Assembly: GCA_023457715.1 (NCBI GenBank)
Contig: JAEWKR010000009.1
Span: 1 to 64,000 of the forward strand
From: Verrucomicrobiota bacterium
Lineage (GTDB): Bacteria; Verrucomicrobiota; Verrucomicrobiia; Opitutales; Opitutaceae
DNA length: 64,000 bases
Reading direction: 5' to 3'
The position numbers and the translations under genes were made by a program. The notes beneath the pieces are model-generated. The model saw only the letters and a program-made list of their open reading frames with translations. It ran no database searches and was not told where the DNA came from. Positions 61,916 through 64,000 of this stretch are shown in pieces (positions within the stretch are counted from its first letter, which is position 1; each line of letters starts with the position of its first letter).

Positions 61916-63403
61916 TCAGCGCCGACCGCCGCCGCCACCGCCGAAGCCACCCGGCCCAAAGCCCCGCTGCTGGAACGGATTCTGTCCGCCCGGCGCCGCC
62001 GCGGGGGCGGCCCCCGGCAGGGTGACCGACGTGATGACGTCATCGTTCTCGGCCAGTCCTTCAACCACCTCGCTTTGCGTGCCGTCGGAGACGCCGATGC
62101 GGGCGCTCACTGCCTCGATCTTCCGCGCCCCGTCGGCCGCAACCAGTTTGTACAGCGTGCGCGTGGTGACCGGGGCTGGACCGGTTCCGCCGCCGCCGCG
62201 GCGCCCTCCGCCGGGGCCGCCGGGGCCGCCCGGCCCGCGACCGCCGCCCGCCAGACGTCCTGCAATCTGGTTCACCGTTTCTGCATCGAGGCCCTTCTCC
62301 GCGGCGAGCTTCTTGAACCGCTCGACCTGCTCAGCCGAAGCGGGTGAACCGAATTGAATCCCGACCTCGGTCATCACCGTGCGGAGCAATGCGCGCCGAT
62401 CCTGCTCGTTGAGCGGTGCCGGAGCCGGACCGGCGGCTTTGCCGGCGGGGGCCGCCGGCGGTTTCGGCATGAGTTCAGCCGGGATGCGGGCGCGCAGGGC
62501 CGCATTGGGGACGCGCAGCACATTCGTTTTCTGCGCCACGATGATCGAGACGTTGGCCGTCATGCCCGGCTTGAGACGCAGCTCGTCATTGTTCACGTCA
62601 ATGATCGTGGCGTACGACACGACGCTCTGCGTGGTCGTGGCGGCATTGCGGACCTGCCGCACGCTCCCGTTGAAAGTCCGGTTCGGAAACGCATCGACGG
62701 TGAAGGTGACCTCCTGGCCTTCGCTGATGGCGCCGACATCCGCTTCCGCGACCGCCGCATTGATCTGCATCTTGGTGAGGTCGTTCACGAGGGTGAACAG
62801 CACCGGTGCGTTCATGCTGGCGTTCACGGTCCGGCCCCGGTCGGTGTTGCGCGTCAGCACGATGCCGTCGATGGGCGAGGTGATCGTGCAGCGCTCCAGA
62901 TCGAGCTTGGCGTTTTCGACCGCCGCCGTGCGGAGCAGCATCGTCGCGTTGCTCTGCGCGAGCTGCGCCTCGATCGTGTCCAGTTCCGACTGCGACACCA
63001 GGTTGCGCTTCGACAGCTCGCGGGTGCGGTCGGCGTTGATGCGCAGCAGCTGGTTGTTGGCCTTGGCCGACTCCAGGTCTGCCTGGGCCTGCCGTAGTTT
63101 CTGCTCGGCGGTGGACGGATCGATGCGCGCCAGCACGTCGCCGGCCTTCACCTTGGAGTTGAAGTCCACGAGCACGTCCTTGACCTGCCCGGAGACCTGC
63201 GCGCCGACATCGACGGTGACCACCGGCTGCAGATCGCCCGTGGCGGTCACCGCTTGCGTGACGTCCCCGCGGGTCACCTTGGCGGTCGAATACTCTGGCG
63301 CCGCCGTTGCGCGGCCGCGCAGGTAGTACCATGTGGCCAGGCCGGCGGCGGCAAGCACCAGCAAGAGGAGGAACCAACCGCGGAAACTGCGAGTCTTGGG
63401 CAT
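61916..63403 (-). CDS. MacA/HlyD-type periplasmic adaptor with Gly-rich insert
   Basis: Start 63403 gives 495 residues, longer than the 370-400 of MacA. It has the N-terminal membrane helix WFLLLLVLAAAGLATWYYL (about residues 10-28), lipoyl segment VDVGAQVSGQVKDVLVDFNS, coiled coil (about 100-165), and second lipoyl half CTITSPIDGIVLTRN. A barrel domain ends near residue 300. Residues about 305-412 are an insert: Pro/Ala linker, charged helices, then GGGRGPGGPGGPGGGRRGGG. The C-terminal domain resumes and the tail is Gly-rich. It is first gene of the export operon. Confidence 0.92.
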   Translation of the reverse strand: MPKTRSFRGWFLLLLVLAAAGLATWYYLRGRATAAPEYSTAKVTRGDVTQAVTATGDLQPVVTVDVGAQVSGQVKDVLVDFNSKVKAGDVLARIDPSTAEQKLRQAQADLESAKANNQLLRINADRTRELSKRNLVSQSELDTIEAQLAQSNATMLLRTAAVENAKLDLERCTITSPIDGIVLTRNTDRGRTVNASMNAPVLFTLVNDLTKMQINAAVAEADVGAISEGQEVTFTVDAFPNRTFNGSVRQVRNAATTTQSVVSYATIIDVNNDELRLKPGMTANVSIIVAQKTNVLRVPNAALRARIPAELMPKPPAAPAGKAAGPAPAPLNEQDRRALLRTVMTEVGIQFGSPASAEQVERFKKLAAEKGLDAETVNQIAGRLAGGGRGPGGPGGPGGGRRGGGGTGPAPVTTRTLYKLVAADGARKIEAVSARIGVSDGTQSEVVEGLAENDDVITSVTLPGAAPAAAPGGQNPFQQRGFGPGGFGGGGGGRR

Positions 63404-63561
63404 GGGTGAAACCGTGAAGTCCGAGGGAGTAGACGCTGGGCGGCGGGAAAAGTAACAGCGGGGCCGGAACGAAGCGTTCGACCGACCGATGGGGTGCACC
63501 TGGTCCGAGCGCTGCTCTCCGCTAATCGAAGGCTGATTGCGCGGAATATCTTCGGTCCGAT

Positions 63562-64000
63562 TCAGCGTTCCGCTTTGGGAGCATTGGGCAGCTGCGCCCG
63601 CCGGGTTTCGTACGCCCGCTTCAGGGCCTCCGCCACGTTCGGCGGGACGAAATGCTTCACGTCCCCGCCGTAGGAGGCGACCTGTTTCACGAGCGTGGAG
63701 CTGGTATAGCTGAACTGCTCGTTCGGCATCACGAAGATCGTCTCGATCTTGGGCTGCAGGTGTCGGTTCATCAGCGCCATGTTGAACTCAAACTCGAAAT
63801 CCGAAAGTGCGCGCAGGCCGCGAATGATCGCATCGGCCTTCTGCTCCACGGCGAATTCGACCAGCAGGCCATTGAATGTCACCGCCGACACATTGGGCAG
63901 CCGCGTGAGGTTCGGGCGTACGATTTCCAGCCGCTCCTCGGCCGTGAACAGGGGGTTCTTGCCGGCGTTATAGGCGACCGCGACCGTCACCCGATCGAAG
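63562..64000 (-). CDS. coaD: Phosphopantetheine adenylyltransferase (5' end outside window)
   Basis: CoaD transfers AMP to 4'-phosphopantetheine, the penultimate step of CoA synthesis. The frame stays open to the window edge (FDRVTVAVAYNAGK), so the first ~20-25 residues, including the N-terminal nucleotide motif, lie beyond. Visible are LLVEFAVEQKADAIIRGLRA, SDFEFEFNMALMNR, and SYTSSTLVKQVASYGGDVK with the ISSTxR-like C-terminal motif. The C terminus is slightly extended and polar. The 158-bp gap to the adaptor gene shows nothing certain. Confidence 0.95.
   Translation of the reverse strand, partial: FDRVTVAVAYNAGKNPLFTAEERLEIVRPNLTRLPNVSAVTFNGLLVEFAVEQKADAIIRGLRALSDFEFEFNMALMNRHLQPKIETIFVMPNEQFSYTSSTLVKQVASYGGDVKHFVPPNVAEALKRAYETRRAQLPNAPKAER

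Overview
The window is a GC-rich, gene-dense bacterial chromosome segment made almost entirely of housekeeping genes. The protein set resembles Verrucomicrobiota, most likely an Opitutaceae-type bacterium: a Gram-negative envelope with an RND/TolC pump, Zwf paired with OpcA, an AccD without zinc-ribbon cysteines, and many low-complexity intergenic repeats. That placement rests on family resemblance recalled from memory, not on a search. Both edges cut genes: infB at the left and coaD at the right.

Layout. 1-5.4 kb: translation and ribosome-maturation cluster infB-rbfA-nrnA-truB-ribF. 5.5-11.5 kb: a secreted glycosidase-like protein, tRNA-Val(GAC), recN and xylulokinase. 11.8-19.8 kb: mixed metabolism and regulation, comprising a secreted unknown, a MocR regulator with an amine oxidase, an HTH-metallo-beta-lactamase fusion, a RbsD/FucU sugar mutarotase with an SDR, a small HTH protein behind a palindromic promoter, ruvX and a HAD phosphatase. 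20-25.4 kb: truA-comF-accD-folC, then rpsP-trmD-rplS without rimM. 25.7-29 kb: transketolase and an NAD-dependent epimerase-like protein. 29.1-35.5 kb: a marR-led RND efflux operon. 35.7-44.7 kb: an AsmA-like protein, a fused acyltransferase/acyl-ligase, a secreted two-repeat protein, a GAF-PilB ATPase and YraN. 44.9-53.5 kb: zwf-opcA, tyrS, a peroxiredoxin, aconitase and a STAS protein. 53.6-59.6 kb: trpB, a four-helix-bundle gene inside a large inverted repeat, yicC, and a leftward group trpC-rsmA-two envelope proteins. 59.8-64 kb: a MacAB-like export operon and coaD.

The most unusual signal lies between the genes. At least a dozen intergenic regions carry a short word repeated with a locus-specific fixed period: 7 bp in most, and 6, 8, 9 or 10 bp in others. 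In most of these loci the word is present as two facing arms (direct words, spacer, complementary words). Different loci use different words, yet the architecture is the same, and the arms often supply stop codons or the last codons of neighbouring genes. One such pair of arms encloses exactly one gene, a four-helix-bundle protein of the family found in 23S rRNA intervening sequences; the same arm family occurs twice nearby without a gene. This looks like a repeat or mobile system with loaded and empty copies and is the best candidate here for something undescribed. A second repeat class is a GC-rich palindromic element built around GCGGGCGGGCCGCCCGC, which forms a 58-bp tandem array at one site.
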